This document shows positions 54,183 to 63,979 of a stretch of DNA of 64,000 bases, one piece after another. Origin of the DNA: Caproiciproducens galactitolivorans (GTDB lineage: Bacteria > Bacillota > Clostridia > Oscillospirales > Acutalibacteraceae). Position 1 is the stretch's first letter. Each line of letters opens with the position of its first letter. The notes under the pieces are model-generated. The model made no database searches and had not been told where the DNA came from. It saw nothing but the letters and a program-made list of their open reading frames with translations. Made by a program: the position numbers and the translations under genes. Where the stretch lies: NCBI RefSeq assembly GCF_004768785.1, contig NZ_SRMQ01000001.1, positions 470,985 through 534,984 of the forward strand, read 5' to 3'.

Positions 54183-55001
54183 TTGAATTTTCAAATGAAA
54201 GAACAATATAATATGGATGACCTTCTGAAAATTATGGAAATCCTACGTTCACCGGAAGGATGCCCTTGGGACAGGGAACAGACGCACCAAAGCATCCGAA
54301 ACAATTTCATTGAAGAAACCTATGAAGCGGTTGAGGCAATTGATAATAATGACACGGATCTGTTAAAGGAAGAATTGGGCGATGTTTTACTGCAGATAGT
54401 ATTCCACGCGCAATTGGAAAAAGAGAAGAACAGTTTTGGGTTTTCAGACGTTGTGGATGGCATAGTAAAAAAGCTGATTGTCCGTCATCCTCATGTCTTT
54501 GATAATACCGTTGTCAGCAATTCGGATGAGGTACTTGTCAATTGGGATGCGATCAAAAAGAAAACTAAGAACCAATCCACCCAGTCGGAAGTCCTGCAGA
54601 GTGTTTCCAAAGCCCTTCCTGCGCTGATGCGTAGTGCGAAAGTGCAGCATAAAGCGGCCAAGGTGGGGTTTGACTGGCCCGATGTATCGGGAGCACTTGA
54701 TAAAGTCACGGAGGAAGTCTGTGAATTAAAAGAGGCAATCGATTCTGGCAGCGGGGAAGACCGTATGGAAGAATTAGGCGATCTTTTGTTTTCTGTGGTA
54801 AACGTTTCCCGATTTTTGAAAGTTGAGCCTGAACAAGCGTTGAGCAATTCCTGCGATAAGTTCATCCGGCGTTTTCAAAAAATGGAACAGCTTGCGGAAG
54901 AACGAGGAGCTTATATGGCTTCCATGTCACTGGAACAGCTTGATTCCCTCTGGAATGAAGCGAAGATAATGGATCATTCTCAGCTTTCAGCTGTAGAATA
55001 A
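54183..55001 (+). CDS. mazG: Nucleoside triphosphate pyrophosphohydrolase MazG
   Basis: 272 residues with two MazG domains. The first has CPWDREQTHQSIRNNFIEE, EELGDVLLQIVFHA (the ExxE/ExxD metal ligands); the second ends in MEELGDLLFSVVNVSRF. It hydrolyses aberrant NTPs to NMP and PPi. TTG 54183 is chosen because CAGGAG stands eight bases upstream; ATG 54195 is an alternative. The HU gene follows after 22 bases. Confidence 0.93.
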   Translation: MNFQMKEQYNMDDLLKIMEILRSPEGCPWDREQTHQSIRNNFIEETYEAVEAIDNNDTDLLKEELGDVLLQIVFHAQLEKEKNSFGFSDVVDGIVKKLIVRHPHVFDNTVVSNSDEVLVNWDAIKKKTKNQSTQSEVLQSVSKALPALMRSAKVQHKAAKVGFDWPDVSGALDKVTEEVCELKEAIDSGSGEDRMEELGDLLFSVVNVSRFLKVEPEQALSNSCDKFIRRFQKMEQLAEERGAYMASMSLEQLDSLWNEAKIMDHSQLSAVE

Positions 55002-55023
55002 TAAAAAAACGGAGGTCAAATTT

Positions 55024-55299
55024 ATGAACAAAACAGAATTAATTGCTGCTGTTGCTGAAAAAGCAGGTATGTCCAAAAAGGATGCAGATAATGCTGTTAA
55101 TGCAATGATTGACACAATCGTTAACGCTGTTGCCGAAGGCGAAAAAGTACAGATTGTTGGTTTTGGTACTTTTGAAGTACGCAGCCGTAGTGAAAGACAA
55201 GGCCGTGACCCGAGAACAAATTCTCCGATTACTATTCCTGCATCCAGAGTGCCTGCATTTAAAGCCGGAAAGGCATTTAAGGACGCTACAGCAAAATAA
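55024..55299 (+). CDS. hup: Nucleoid protein HU
   Basis: 91 residues, the full HU fold. MNKTELIAAVAEKAG at the N-terminus and the DNA-binding arm GFGTFEVRSRSERQGRDPRT with the intercalating-proline segment. It binds and bends DNA non-specifically. ACGGAGG stands before ATG 55024; a terminator follows at 55318. Confidence 0.97.
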   Translation: MNKTELIAAVAEKAGMSKKDADNAVNAMIDTIVNAVAEGEKVQIVGFGTFEVRSRSERQGRDPRTNSPITIPASRVPAFKAGKAFKDATAK

Positions 55300-55317
55300 A
55301 TTTTATTTTTGGGTTTT

Positions 55318-55352
55318 AAAGGCTGTAACAAATTTGCTGTTACGGCCTTTTT
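55318..55352 (+). terminator. Terminator after hup
   Basis: AAAGGCTGTAACA pairs with TGTTACGGCCTTT (one G-U), T5 tail. Confidence 0.85.
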
Positions 55353-55367
55353 ATATGAGAGGATAGT

Positions 55368-55628
55368 ATGCGACTGGATAAGTATTTAAAAGTATCAAGA
55401 ATTATTAAGCGGCGTACCATTGCAAACGAGGCCTGCGATGCCGGGCGCGTGCTGGTGAACGGGAAACCCGCCCGCGCTTCCTACGACGTAAAGGTTGGCG
55501 ACATCCTGGAATTGCAGCTTGGTTCGCGCAACGTAAAGGCCGAAGTGCTCAGCGTAAACGAATACGCCAAAAAGGAAACCGCGTCGGATATGTACAGAAT
55601 ATTGGACGACGGGTCGGCAAACCTTTAA
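55368..55628 (+). CDS. rqcP: S4-domain ribosome quality control protein RqcP
   Basis: 86 residues, one S4 domain (MRLDKYLKVSRIIKRRTIAN, then AGRVLVNGKPARASYDVKVGD). This is the YabO/RqcP protein that helps RqcH add alanine tails to stalled chains on 50S subunits. It lies between hup and yabP as in Bacillus subtilis. GAGGATAGT precedes ATG 55368. Confidence 0.92.
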   Translation: MRLDKYLKVSRIIKRRTIANEACDAGRVLVNGKPARASYDVKVGDILELQLGSRNVKAEVLSVNEYAKKETASDMYRILDDGSANL

Positions 55629-55657
55629 GTATATGTCCCTCCGCTTATGCATACAAA
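55629..55657 (+). promoter_or_regulatory. Sigma-E-type sporulation promoter of yabPQ
   Basis: GTATATG (55629-55635), 14 bases and CATACAAA (55650-55657) fit the mother-cell sigma-E pattern (ATATT-like -35, CATACA -10). The yabP operon is sigma-E dependent in Bacillus subtilis, which supports the reading. CCCTCC and GGAGGG flanking this site could fold over the yabP ribosome site, though transcription from here would start past the first arm. Confidence 0.5.
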
Positions 55658-55686
55658 TTGGTATGAATGAGTAGGAGGGTTTTGAA

Positions 55687-55965
55687 ATGGCAGAAGAAAA
55701 AAAGTCTGTTAAAGGCCCGCAGAATTTGATTCTTGAAAACCGCCGGGTGCTTACTGCGACGGGTGTTTCTAATGTTGACAGCTTTGACGAACAGACGATC
55801 ATTGCTTATACGGATTTGGGGCAGCTCATTATCAAGGGAACCAAACTGCAAATTAATAGACTGAATATCGAAACCGGGGAGCTTACTCTGAACGGTGAAA
55901 TCAGTTCGTTGTCCTATTCGGACAATCAGCCGTCGGGCGGCTTTTTGACAAAGCTGTTCAAATAG
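55687..55965 (+). CDS. yabP: Sporulation protein YabP
   Basis: 92 residues of the YabP/YqfC family, a small beta-rich domain (LILENRRVLTATGVSNVDSF, then LGQLIIKGTKLQINRLN). It is needed for spore formation in Bacillus subtilis and acts with YabQ at the forespore membrane. TAGGAGGG precedes ATG 55687. Confidence 0.92.
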   Translation: MAEEKKSVKGPQNLILENRRVLTATGVSNVDSFDEQTIIAYTDLGQLIIKGTKLQINRLNIETGELTLNGEISSLSYSDNQPSGGFLTKLFK

Positions 55966-55979
55966 AGGAGTGAGGTTGC

Positions 55980-56501
55980 TTGAACGTTACACTCACTTGG
56001 CAGTTTCAGGGGTTTTTGATATCGATTGCAGCCGGCTTTTTTTTAGGCGCGTTTTATGATGTCTTTCGTATTTTCAGGACGGTTTTCCAATCCGAACAGC
56101 GCGCGGTTTTTTGTCAGGATCTCTTTTATATGGTTGTCATTGCTTTTGTCACGTTTCTGGTGGCTTTAGGGGTCAATTATGGGGATGTGCGGTTTTACAT
56201 ATTGGCGGGAGAAGGCATTGGATGGTGCTTTTATTTTTTAACGGTTGGATTTGTAACCCTTCAGGTATTTCGGTTCCTCGCAAAAATTGTGAAAAGGCAT
56301 ATTATCAGCCCGATTCAATGGGTTAATTCGAAAATATCTCATTTCATCGCCCAAATGATTGGAATAATTGTGAAGAAAATAAAAATACTAGCGGCAATTC
56401 CGAAAAAACGCTTGAAACATTGCCGTTCTATAGTGTATAATCAATGTATAGGTATAGTGAGAGAGAGGGTTAAGCAAAAAGGGGGCGGCTCTGCCAAATG
56501 A
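55980..56501 (+). CDS. yabQ: Spore cortex biosynthesis protein YabQ
   Basis: 173 residues. Three to four membrane helices in the first 105 residues (GFLISIAAGFFLGAFYDVFR is the family mark) and a basic cytoplasmic tail. It is required for the spore cortex. TTG 55980 with GAGGAGTGAGG upstream. Its stop overlaps divIC by ATGA. Confidence 0.88.
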   Translation: MNVTLTWQFQGFLISIAAGFFLGAFYDVFRIFRTVFQSEQRAVFCQDLFYMVVIAFVTFLVALGVNYGDVRFYILAGEGIGWCFYFLTVGFVTLQVFRFLAKIVKRHIISPIQWVNSKISHFIAQMIGIIVKKIKILAAIPKKRLKHCRSIVYNQCIGIVRERVKQKGGGSAK

Positions 56502-56800
56502 AAGTTATTAAAAACAGAAAACCCCAAAGGAGCCTTTTGCTTCGTCTTGCTGTTTTTTCATTTGCGGTGTACGCCACGATCGCGCTTATTAACCAGCAAC
56601 TCCTGATTAGTCAAAAACGTCAGGAGTTGGATGCAATTAAACAAAAAATTGCTATCCAGCAAATGAAAAATGAAGATATAAAACATGCTTTACAGGCTGG
56701 GGCCAATGAGAACAGCGATTATATTGAGCGTGTTGCACGGGAAAGTCTTAATTTTGCAAAGCCGGGAGAGCGCGTGTTTGTCAATATTGCGGGGAATTGA
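56498..56800 (+). CDS. divIC: Cell division protein DivIC (FtsB-like)
   Basis: 100 residues. A short cytoplasmic basic N-terminus, one membrane helix (about 15-33), a coiled coil and a C-terminal segment YIERVARESLNFAKPGERVF, the septum-initiator pattern. It joins FtsL and DivIB at the septum. It overlaps yabQ by four bases. Confidence 0.92.
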   Translation: MKVIKNRKPQRSLLLRLAVFSFAVYATIALINQQLLISQKRQELDAIKQKIAIQQMKNEDIKHALQAGANENSDYIERVARESLNFAKPGERVFVNIAGN

Positions 56801-56834
56801 TCTCTCTAATTATTAAGGAGGAAATCACTTACAT

Positions 56835-57272
56835 ATGCAGCTTGAGGTAGGAACCATCCTGGAGGGTAAAGTTACGGGGATTACAAAATTCGGTGCCTTT
56901 GTTGAATTGCCGGGAGGAAAAACCGGTATGGTTCACATTTCGGAGGTAGCTCCAACTTTTGTTAAGGAAATCCGTGATTTTGTAACCGAAAATCAAATTG
57001 TAAAAGTAAAAGTTTTGAGCATCAGCGAGGATGGAAAAGTAAGCCTTTCCATGAAGAAGGCGGTTGCGCCCACACCAAAGAGCAGCACGCCGGCTCCTCG
57101 TTTGGCACGGCCCGGAAATTATGAATGGCAGAGCCGGAGAAACGAATCTGCCAGCTTTGAGGATATGATCTCCAAGTTCAAGCAGACAAGCGATGAAAAG
57201 ATTTCCGATCTTAAAAGATGCGTGGAATCGAAACGCGGCGGTTTTTCCAAGCACGGTTCCAAAATCAATTGA
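56835..57272 (+). CDS. yabR: S1-domain RNA-binding protein YabR
   Basis: 145 residues. An N-terminal S1 domain (EGKVTGITKFGAFVELPGGKTG, then MVHISEVA) and a basic, low-complexity tail ending in SKHGSKIN. YabR-type S1 proteins are found after divIC in Firmicutes; they bind RNA and probably associate with ribosomes. AAGGAGG precedes ATG 56835. Confidence 0.9.
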   Translation: MQLEVGTILEGKVTGITKFGAFVELPGGKTGMVHISEVAPTFVKEIRDFVTENQIVKVKVLSISEDGKVSLSMKKAVAPTPKSSTPAPRLARPGNYEWQSRRNESASFEDMISKFKQTSDEKISDLKRCVESKRGGFSKHGSKIN

Positions 57273-57281
57273 TATAATTTT

Positions 57282-57311
57282 AAGCGGAGTGTTGCGCACT
57301 CCGCTTTTTTT
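57282..57311 (+). terminator. Terminator of the yabPQ-divIC-yabR unit
   Basis: AAGCGGAGTG (57282-57291) and CACTCCGCTT (57297-57306), T7 tail. Confidence 0.9.
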
Positions 57312-57322
57312 GGAGGTAAACG

Positions 57323-58477
57323 ATGTTAATTACGAATGCAAAAATCCATACGATGGCAGGGGATACGATCGACAACGGCTGGATACATATAAAAGCGAAT
57401 AAAATCGCAGCGATTGGTTCCCGTACGGATAAACCAATAAAAGACGAAGAGGTTCTGGATGTTCACGGCGCCGGGGTGTATCCCGGCTTTATCGACGCCC
57501 ATACGCATCTTGGCATGTGGGAAGACGGTCTTTGCTTTGAAGGGGATGATGGAAATGAGGAAACTGACCCCATAACCCCGCAGCTTCGTGCAATTGACGC
57601 GATCAACCCCATGGATCGCTGCTTTTCCGAGGCGCTAGCGGCGGGCATAACGACGGTTGTAACCGGCCCCGGCAGCGCGAATCCGATCGGCGGGCAGCTT
57701 GCGGCGATGAAAACCGCCGGTTCCCGTGTGGATGATATGATTGTGAAAGCACCGGTCGCGATGAAGATGGCGCTTGGCGAAAATCCGAAATCCGTCTATC
57801 ATGGGAAAAGCCAAACGCCCTCCACCAGAATGGCTACGGCGGCGCTTATTCGCGAGGAATTATTTAAAGCGAAACGTTATATGGAGGATCTGGAGCGCTC
57901 GAAAAACGACGAAGATTTTGAAGCACCGGAATTTGATATCAAATCGGAAGCGCTTCTGCCTGTGCTTCGGGGAGAAACGGAAGTACATTTCCATGCACAC
58001 CGTTCCGACGATATCTACACCGCTATCCGGATTGCGAACGAGTTCCATCTCAATTACGTCATTGTCCATGGAACGGAGGGACACCTGATTGCGGATACCC
58101 TAGCAAAAGAAGGCGTGCGCGTGCTTGCCGGCCCATATCTCTGCGACCGTTCAAAGCCGGAGTTAAAAAACCAGACGCCCGCGAATCCGGGTATCCTCTC
58201 GAAAGCGGGGGTTTTTACTGCGATTATTACCGACCATCCCGTTATTCCTTTGCAGTACCTTCCAACGTGTGCGGCGCTAGCTGTTCGGGAAGGAATGGAT
58301 TATGAAGAAGCTTTAAAGGCTATTACCATTAACCCTGCCAAAATTTGCGGGATCGATCAGCGGGTAGGGTCCATTCAAGTTGGAAAAGATGCGGATCTGG
58401 TCATTTTTGATTCGGATCCCCTTCAAATGACGTCGAAGCCAGTCCATGTAATCGCCGACGGGAAAATTATGTTATAA
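57323..58477 (+). CDS. Amidohydrolase (imidazolonepropionase/dihydroorotase-like fold)
   Basis: 384 residues. DAHTHLG supplies the first two metal histidines, HFHAHRSDD and VHGTEGH the next, and ITDHPVIPL the catalytic Asp. The N- and C-terminal beta sandwich is complete (VYPGFID, KDADLVIFDSDP). Substrate unknown; similar clostridial proteins are simply called amidohydrolases. GGAGG stands before ATG 57323, directly after the terminator. It is followed 11 bases on by the fumarase alpha gene. Confidence 0.87.
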   Translation: MLITNAKIHTMAGDTIDNGWIHIKANKIAAIGSRTDKPIKDEEVLDVHGAGVYPGFIDAHTHLGMWEDGLCFEGDDGNEETDPITPQLRAIDAINPMDRCFSEALAAGITTVVTGPGSANPIGGQLAAMKTAGSRVDDMIVKAPVAMKMALGENPKSVYHGKSQTPSTRMATAALIREELFKAKRYMEDLERSKNDEDFEAPEFDIKSEALLPVLRGETEVHFHAHRSDDIYTAIRIANEFHLNYVIVHGTEGHLIADTLAKEGVRVLAGPYLCDRSKPELKNQTPANPGILSKAGVFTAIITDHPVIPLQYLPTCAALAVREGMDYEEALKAITINPAKICGIDQRVGSIQVGKDADLVIFDSDPLQMTSKPVHVIADGKIML

Positions 58478-58488
58478 GGAGAAAGACG

Positions 58489-59331
58489 ATGAGAGAAATT
58501 GACGTTTCAGAAATTACAGTTGCGGTTAAGTCCCTTTTTATTGACGCAAACCGCGTCTTGCCGTCCGATCTTGAGAGCTGCATTGCAGCTGCGGCAGAAA
58601 AAGAAACCTCTGGGATCGGCAGGGAAGTCCTTTGCGATTTATGTGAAAATATGAAAGCGGCGAAGGAACTGAACATCCCTGTTTGCCAGGATACGGGCAT
58701 GGCGGTTGTGTTTGCGGAAGTCGGGCAGGAGGTCCATATTACTGGCGGTTCCTTTGAGGACGCGGTCAATGAAGGCGTACATCAAGGCTATCTGGAAGGC
58801 CTCCTGCGCTGTTCGGTTGTTGCGGACCCCATTCGGCGCGGTAATACCGGCGACAACACGCCGGCAATCCTGCATACCCGCATCATACCTGGAGACAAGC
58901 TTGTGCTAACCGCGGCCCCGAAGGGGTTTGGAAGCGAAAACATGAGCCGGATAAAAATGTTTACTCCGTCAGCTAGCGTAGACGACATCCTCGATTTCGT
59001 AACCGATACCGTCCGTACGGCCGGCAGCAATCCGTGCCCGCCGATTGTACTCGGCGTTGGAATCGGCGGGGATTTTGAAAAGTGCGCTCTGCTTGCAAAA
59101 AAGGCGCTTTGCCGCCCGGTGTCTGAGCGGAACCCCGATCCGTTTTACGCGGAGTTGGAAACCAGAATGCTCAGTAGGATCAACGAACTGAATATTGGGC
59201 CGCAGGGGTTCGGGGGAATAACCACGGCTCTCGCCGTGAATATAGAGCAGTATCCTACGCATATTGCAGGTTTGCCTGTGGCGGTTAATGTAGGTTGCCA
59301 TGTAACCCGTCACAAAAAGATTACGATTTAG
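58489..59331 (+). CDS. Fumarate hydratase class I, alpha (N-terminal) subunit
   Basis: 280 residues matching the alpha subunit of two-subunit class I fumarases and L-tartrate dehydratase (TtdA). VCQDTGMAVVFAEVG, GNTGDNTPA and CPPIVLGVGIGGDFEKCALLAKKAL hold the Cys ligands of the [4Fe-4S] cluster. Fumarase converts fumarate to malate. The beta subunit gene that normally follows is missing; hpf comes next. The partner must be encoded elsewhere, or the protein is idle. It shares a transcript with the amidohydrolase gene. Confidence 0.9.
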   Translation: MREIDVSEITVAVKSLFIDANRVLPSDLESCIAAAAEKETSGIGREVLCDLCENMKAAKELNIPVCQDTGMAVVFAEVGQEVHITGGSFEDAVNEGVHQGYLEGLLRCSVVADPIRRGNTGDNTPAILHTRIIPGDKLVLTAAPKGFGSENMSRIKMFTPSASVDDILDFVTDTVRTAGSNPCPPIVLGVGIGGDFEKCALLAKKALCRPVSERNPDPFYAELETRMLSRINELNIGPQGFGGITTALAVNIEQYPTHIAGLPVAVNVGCHVTRHKKITI

Positions 59332-59419
59332 ACACGGATACTTTCTTTTAATAGAAGATTATGGTATATTATAGTTAGCGGATGTTCTTTCCTCAATTCT
59401 AGAAAAAGGAGATGCTCAT

Positions 59420-59953
59420 ATGAAGGTTTCGATTACTGGAAGGAAAGTGAATTTGAGGGATAATTTTAAAGAACTTGCCACAAAAAAGCTTTCCCGTTTT
59501 GACAGAATCTTTGACGAAGATGCACAGGCAAATGTTGTTGTAACAGTTGAAAGGAACCGCCAGACCGTTGAAATTACGATCAAATCAGGCAGCAGGATCT
59601 ATCGGGCCGAGGAAACGGATTTTGAAATGAATGATGCGCTGGATAAGGTGATTAGTGCCCTTGGAAGACAGATTCGCAAAAATAAAACGCGGCTTGAAAA
59701 AGAAATCCATTCTGCCGCTTTGGATCAATATGTGCAGGATTATCTCCATACTGAAGAAGAACCGGATGAATATAAGATTGTGCGTACAAAGCATTTCTTT
59801 GTAAAACCGCTTAGTATTGAGGAAGCTATTTTACAAATGAACCTCCTTGATCATCAATTCTTCATGTTCCGCAATGAAACGACCGGGGAAATTAACGTGG
59901 TTTACAAACGTAAGGATGGAAATTACGGATTATTGGAACCGGACGTGGAATAA
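59420..59953 (+). CDS. hpf: Ribosome hibernation promoting factor, long form
   Basis: 177 residues. N-terminal RaiA-like domain (MKVSITGRKVNLRDNFKELA, residues 1-95) that occupies the tRNA sites, and a C-terminal dimerisation domain (about 118-177, KHFFVKPLSIEEAILQM) that joins 70S into 100S ribosomes. AAAGGAG precedes ATG 59420. A possible promoter with -10 TATATT at 59365 lies upstream, so it can be made apart from the fumarase gene. Confidence 0.95.
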   Translation: MKVSITGRKVNLRDNFKELATKKLSRFDRIFDEDAQANVVVTVERNRQTVEITIKSGSRIYRAEETDFEMNDALDKVISALGRQIRKNKTRLEKEIHSAALDQYVQDYLHTEEEPDEYKIVRTKHFFVKPLSIEEAILQMNLLDHQFFMFRNETTGEINVVYKRKDGNYGLLEPDVE

Positions 59954-60013
59954 TAGAATATCGCGCCGATTGAATAAGAATGGTGCCTAACGGAAAAGAG
60001 CTTATCCAAATTC

Positions 60014-60050
60014 GGGGCTGCGTACCGTCGCAGCCCCATATTTCGTTTTT
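60014..60050 (+). terminator. Terminator after hpf
   Basis: GGGGCTGCG (60014-60022) and CGCAGCCCC (60029-60037), then ATATTTCGTTTTT. Confidence 0.85.
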
Positions 60051-60062
60051 ATGGAGAGAAAC

Positions 60063-61181
60063 ATGCATAATTTTAAACTTGTATGCCCCTGCCTTCTTGG
60101 TGTGGAAGGTTTGGTTGCAGATGAATTAAGAAAGATGGACGCGCAGAATGTTGAACCGCAAAACGGGCGCGTTCTTTTTGACGGTTCCGAAGAAATGCTT
60201 GCGCGCGCAAACATCGGTTCCCGTTTTAGCGAGCGGGTCCTTGTTCAAATGGGAAGCTTCCCGGCACGGAGCTTTGAGGAGCTGTTTCAGAGCGTGAAAG
60301 CGCTCCCCTGGGAGGAGTGGATTGGCAAAAACGATCGTTTCCCTGTAAAAGGGCGAAGCCTGAATTCCAAACTTACCAGTATTCCGGATTGCCAGTCCAT
60401 TATTAAAAAGGCGATTGTGGAGCGCCTGAAACAGAAATATAAATTGAATTGGTTTGAAGAAACGGGCGCATTGTATCAGATTCAGTTTCTAATCATGAAA
60501 GACAATGTAAGCGTTATGATCGACACTTCCGGGGAAGGGTTGCACAAGCGGGGTTACCGCGCCGCTTCTACGGAAGCGCCAATTAAGGAAACCCTTGCCG
60601 CCTGTATGGTGCATCTGTCGCGCGTGCGGCATGACGCCCATTTCATCGACCCGTTTTGTGGCTCTGGAACCATACTGATTGAAGCCACCCTGTATGCGCT
60701 GAATATTGCGCCGGGGCTGCGCCGCCGTTTTTCCGCCGAACAGTGGGCGCAAATCCGCCCGGACATTTGGCGGAGAGAAAAGGAACGAGCGCAAAGCCTT
60801 ATAATGCATGACGCGCTGTTCACAGCCTATGGCTACGATATTGATGGCGCCGCCATAGCGCTTACGCTTGAAAATGCAAAAAAGGCGGGTGTTATTTCGC
60901 GGATTCACGCCGAAAAACGGTCGATTAAGGACTTCCGGTCCATTGGGGAATACGGCTGTGTGATCTGCAACCCGCCTTATGGGGAACGCCTGCTGGATAT
61001 TCGTCAGGCAGAAGAACTTTACCGGACGATGGGGAAGGTGTTTGTGAAAAAGCACGGGTGGAGTTATTCGATCATCAGCCCGGATGAAAAGTTTGAGGAA
61101 TGCTTTGGCAGAAAGGCGGACCGACGCAGAAAGCTTTATAACGGGATGATTAAATGCCAGTATTATATGTATTTTAAATGA
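60063..61181 (+). CDS. THUMP-domain rRNA large-subunit methyltransferase (RlmL/YpsC-like)
   Basis: 372 residues. N-terminal ferredoxin-like and THUMP domain (about 1-150), then a Rossmann methyltransferase with DPFCGSGTILIEA and CNPPYGERL, the N2-guanine type active site. It corresponds to the RlmL half (YpsC in Bacillus) and probably makes m2G in 23S rRNA. ATG 60063 with GGAG seven bases upstream is preferred to ATG 60051, which abuts the terminator tail. Confidence 0.9.
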   Translation: MHNFKLVCPCLLGVEGLVADELRKMDAQNVEPQNGRVLFDGSEEMLARANIGSRFSERVLVQMGSFPARSFEELFQSVKALPWEEWIGKNDRFPVKGRSLNSKLTSIPDCQSIIKKAIVERLKQKYKLNWFEETGALYQIQFLIMKDNVSVMIDTSGEGLHKRGYRAASTEAPIKETLAACMVHLSRVRHDAHFIDPFCGSGTILIEATLYALNIAPGLRRRFSAEQWAQIRPDIWRREKERAQSLIMHDALFTAYGYDIDGAAIALTLENAKKAGVISRIHAEKRSIKDFRSIGEYGCVICNPPYGERLLDIRQAEELYRTMGKVFVKKHGWSYSIISPDEKFEECFGRKADRRRKLYNGMIKCQYYMYFK

Positions 61182-61256
61182 TCCCGGTTTCGTTAATATG
61201 CGTCCCTTGATTTCTTGCAAACGCCGTAAGCGGCGGAGAGCGGAAAGGGAATTTCG

Positions 61257-61436
61257 TTGCAGAAGATTTATGCTGCAGGCGGCGATACGCCAAATAAAAT
61301 ACCAGAGGAATTGCTAGAAGAAAAAAACGGAAACAGGAATTTTTTCCTTAAATTTGGAAATGATTACATCAGAATGTTTGGAAAACCGGAGTTTTTTAAT
61401 AAAATTGTAAATATTTTATTAAATCGCAGATTTTAG
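61257..61436 (+). CDS. Small 59-residue hypothetical protein upstream of groES
   Basis: TTG 61257 with AAAGGGA six bases upstream opens a 59-residue frame (KIPEELLEEKNGNRNFF, then KFGNDYIRMFGKPEFFN and a basic end). Composition and the ribosome site look real, and the frame ends 11 bases before the groESL promoter. Family unknown. It could equally be the end of a decayed gene. Confidence 0.4.
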   Translation: MQKIYAAGGDTPNKIPEELLEEKNGNRNFFLKFGNDYIRMFGKPEFFNKIVNILLNRRF

Positions 61437-61447
61437 TAAAAAAGCTC

Positions 61448-61476
61448 TTGATTTTCTGCAAGCAAGTATATAAAAT
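61448..61476 (+). promoter_or_regulatory. Promoter of groESL
   Basis: TTGATT (61448-61453), 17 bases and TAAAAT (61471-61476), directly before the CIRCE operator. Confidence 0.82.
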
Positions 61477-61481
61477 ATATC

Positions 61482-61508
61482 TTAGCACTCGGGTGTAATG
61501 AGTGCTAA
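61482..61508. promoter_or_regulatory. CIRCE operator (HrcA site) of groESL
   Basis: TTAGCACTC-GGGTGTAAT-GAGTGCTAA, a perfect match to the consensus. HrcA bound here represses groESL until heat or misfolding draws off GroEL. Confidence 0.97.
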
Positions 61509-61520
61509 AAGATCAAATGA

Positions 61521-61823
<303 letters not shown>

Positions 61824-61867
61824 TCGGCTTGTTTTTATAATTTTATATTATTGGAGGTAATATATAG

Positions 61868-63499
<1,632 letters not shown>

Positions 63500-63528
63500 T
63501 TTCTCGGACAATAAAATTGAATTTCAAC

Positions 63529-63562
63529 AAAAAACGGACGTCATTTTTGGCGTCCGTTTTTT
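63529..63562 (+). terminator. Terminator of groESL
   Basis: AAAAAACGGACG and CGTCCGTTTTTT around a ten-base loop. Confidence 0.92.
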
Positions 63563-63919
63563 ATGCTATAAAATCCATCGGTTTATTTTCATTAACCTCC
63601 GTAACGTTCTGCTCCTATACCTTAATTGGAAATTTGAAAGATATGCAACTACGATAGCAGGAGGTCGATATACAATATAAGAATTATATCGGGAGAAATG
63701 ATCCCAATGCCTTGAGAAAAGGCTTACGCATAAATATATGGTTGTGCGCAAGAAGAAAAAATTATGAAAAAGTGGAGGTTCTTCTTTCAAAAAGAAAGGC
63801 CGTTTGTTAATTATAGAGAGAATTTTGAAGTGACGCCTCTATTTTCAAAATAAAACATTCCCTTTTATTTCCAGATAGAGTACAATAAAGTTCGCAATTT
63901 CGAGAAGGTATAGAAAAGC
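63563..63919. other. Gene-free stretch after groESL
   Basis: AT-rich. Only short frames without ribosome sites, such as a 29-residue one from an ATG near 63763. No RNA gene or clear promoter seen. Confidence 0.5.
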
Positions 63920-63979
63920 CATTGGGACTCCTTTAAAATGAATGGTGTCAAGACATTCAAAAAGGAGTTGGTCCCAATG
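63920..63979 (+). promoter_or_regulatory. Hairpin that hides the ribosome site and start codon of the last gene
   Basis: CATTGGGACTCCTTT (63920-63934) is complementary to the stretch 63961-63979, AAAGGAG-TTGG-TCCCAATG, save for four unpaired bases. An inner GAATG/CATTC stem strengthens it. The folded RNA would cover AAAGGAG and the ATG at 63977. Confidence 0.7.

Noticed and set aside
63566..63790. 74-residue minus-strand frame after groEL
   Set aside because: No ribosome site, unusual composition and start next to a terminator. Likely chance.
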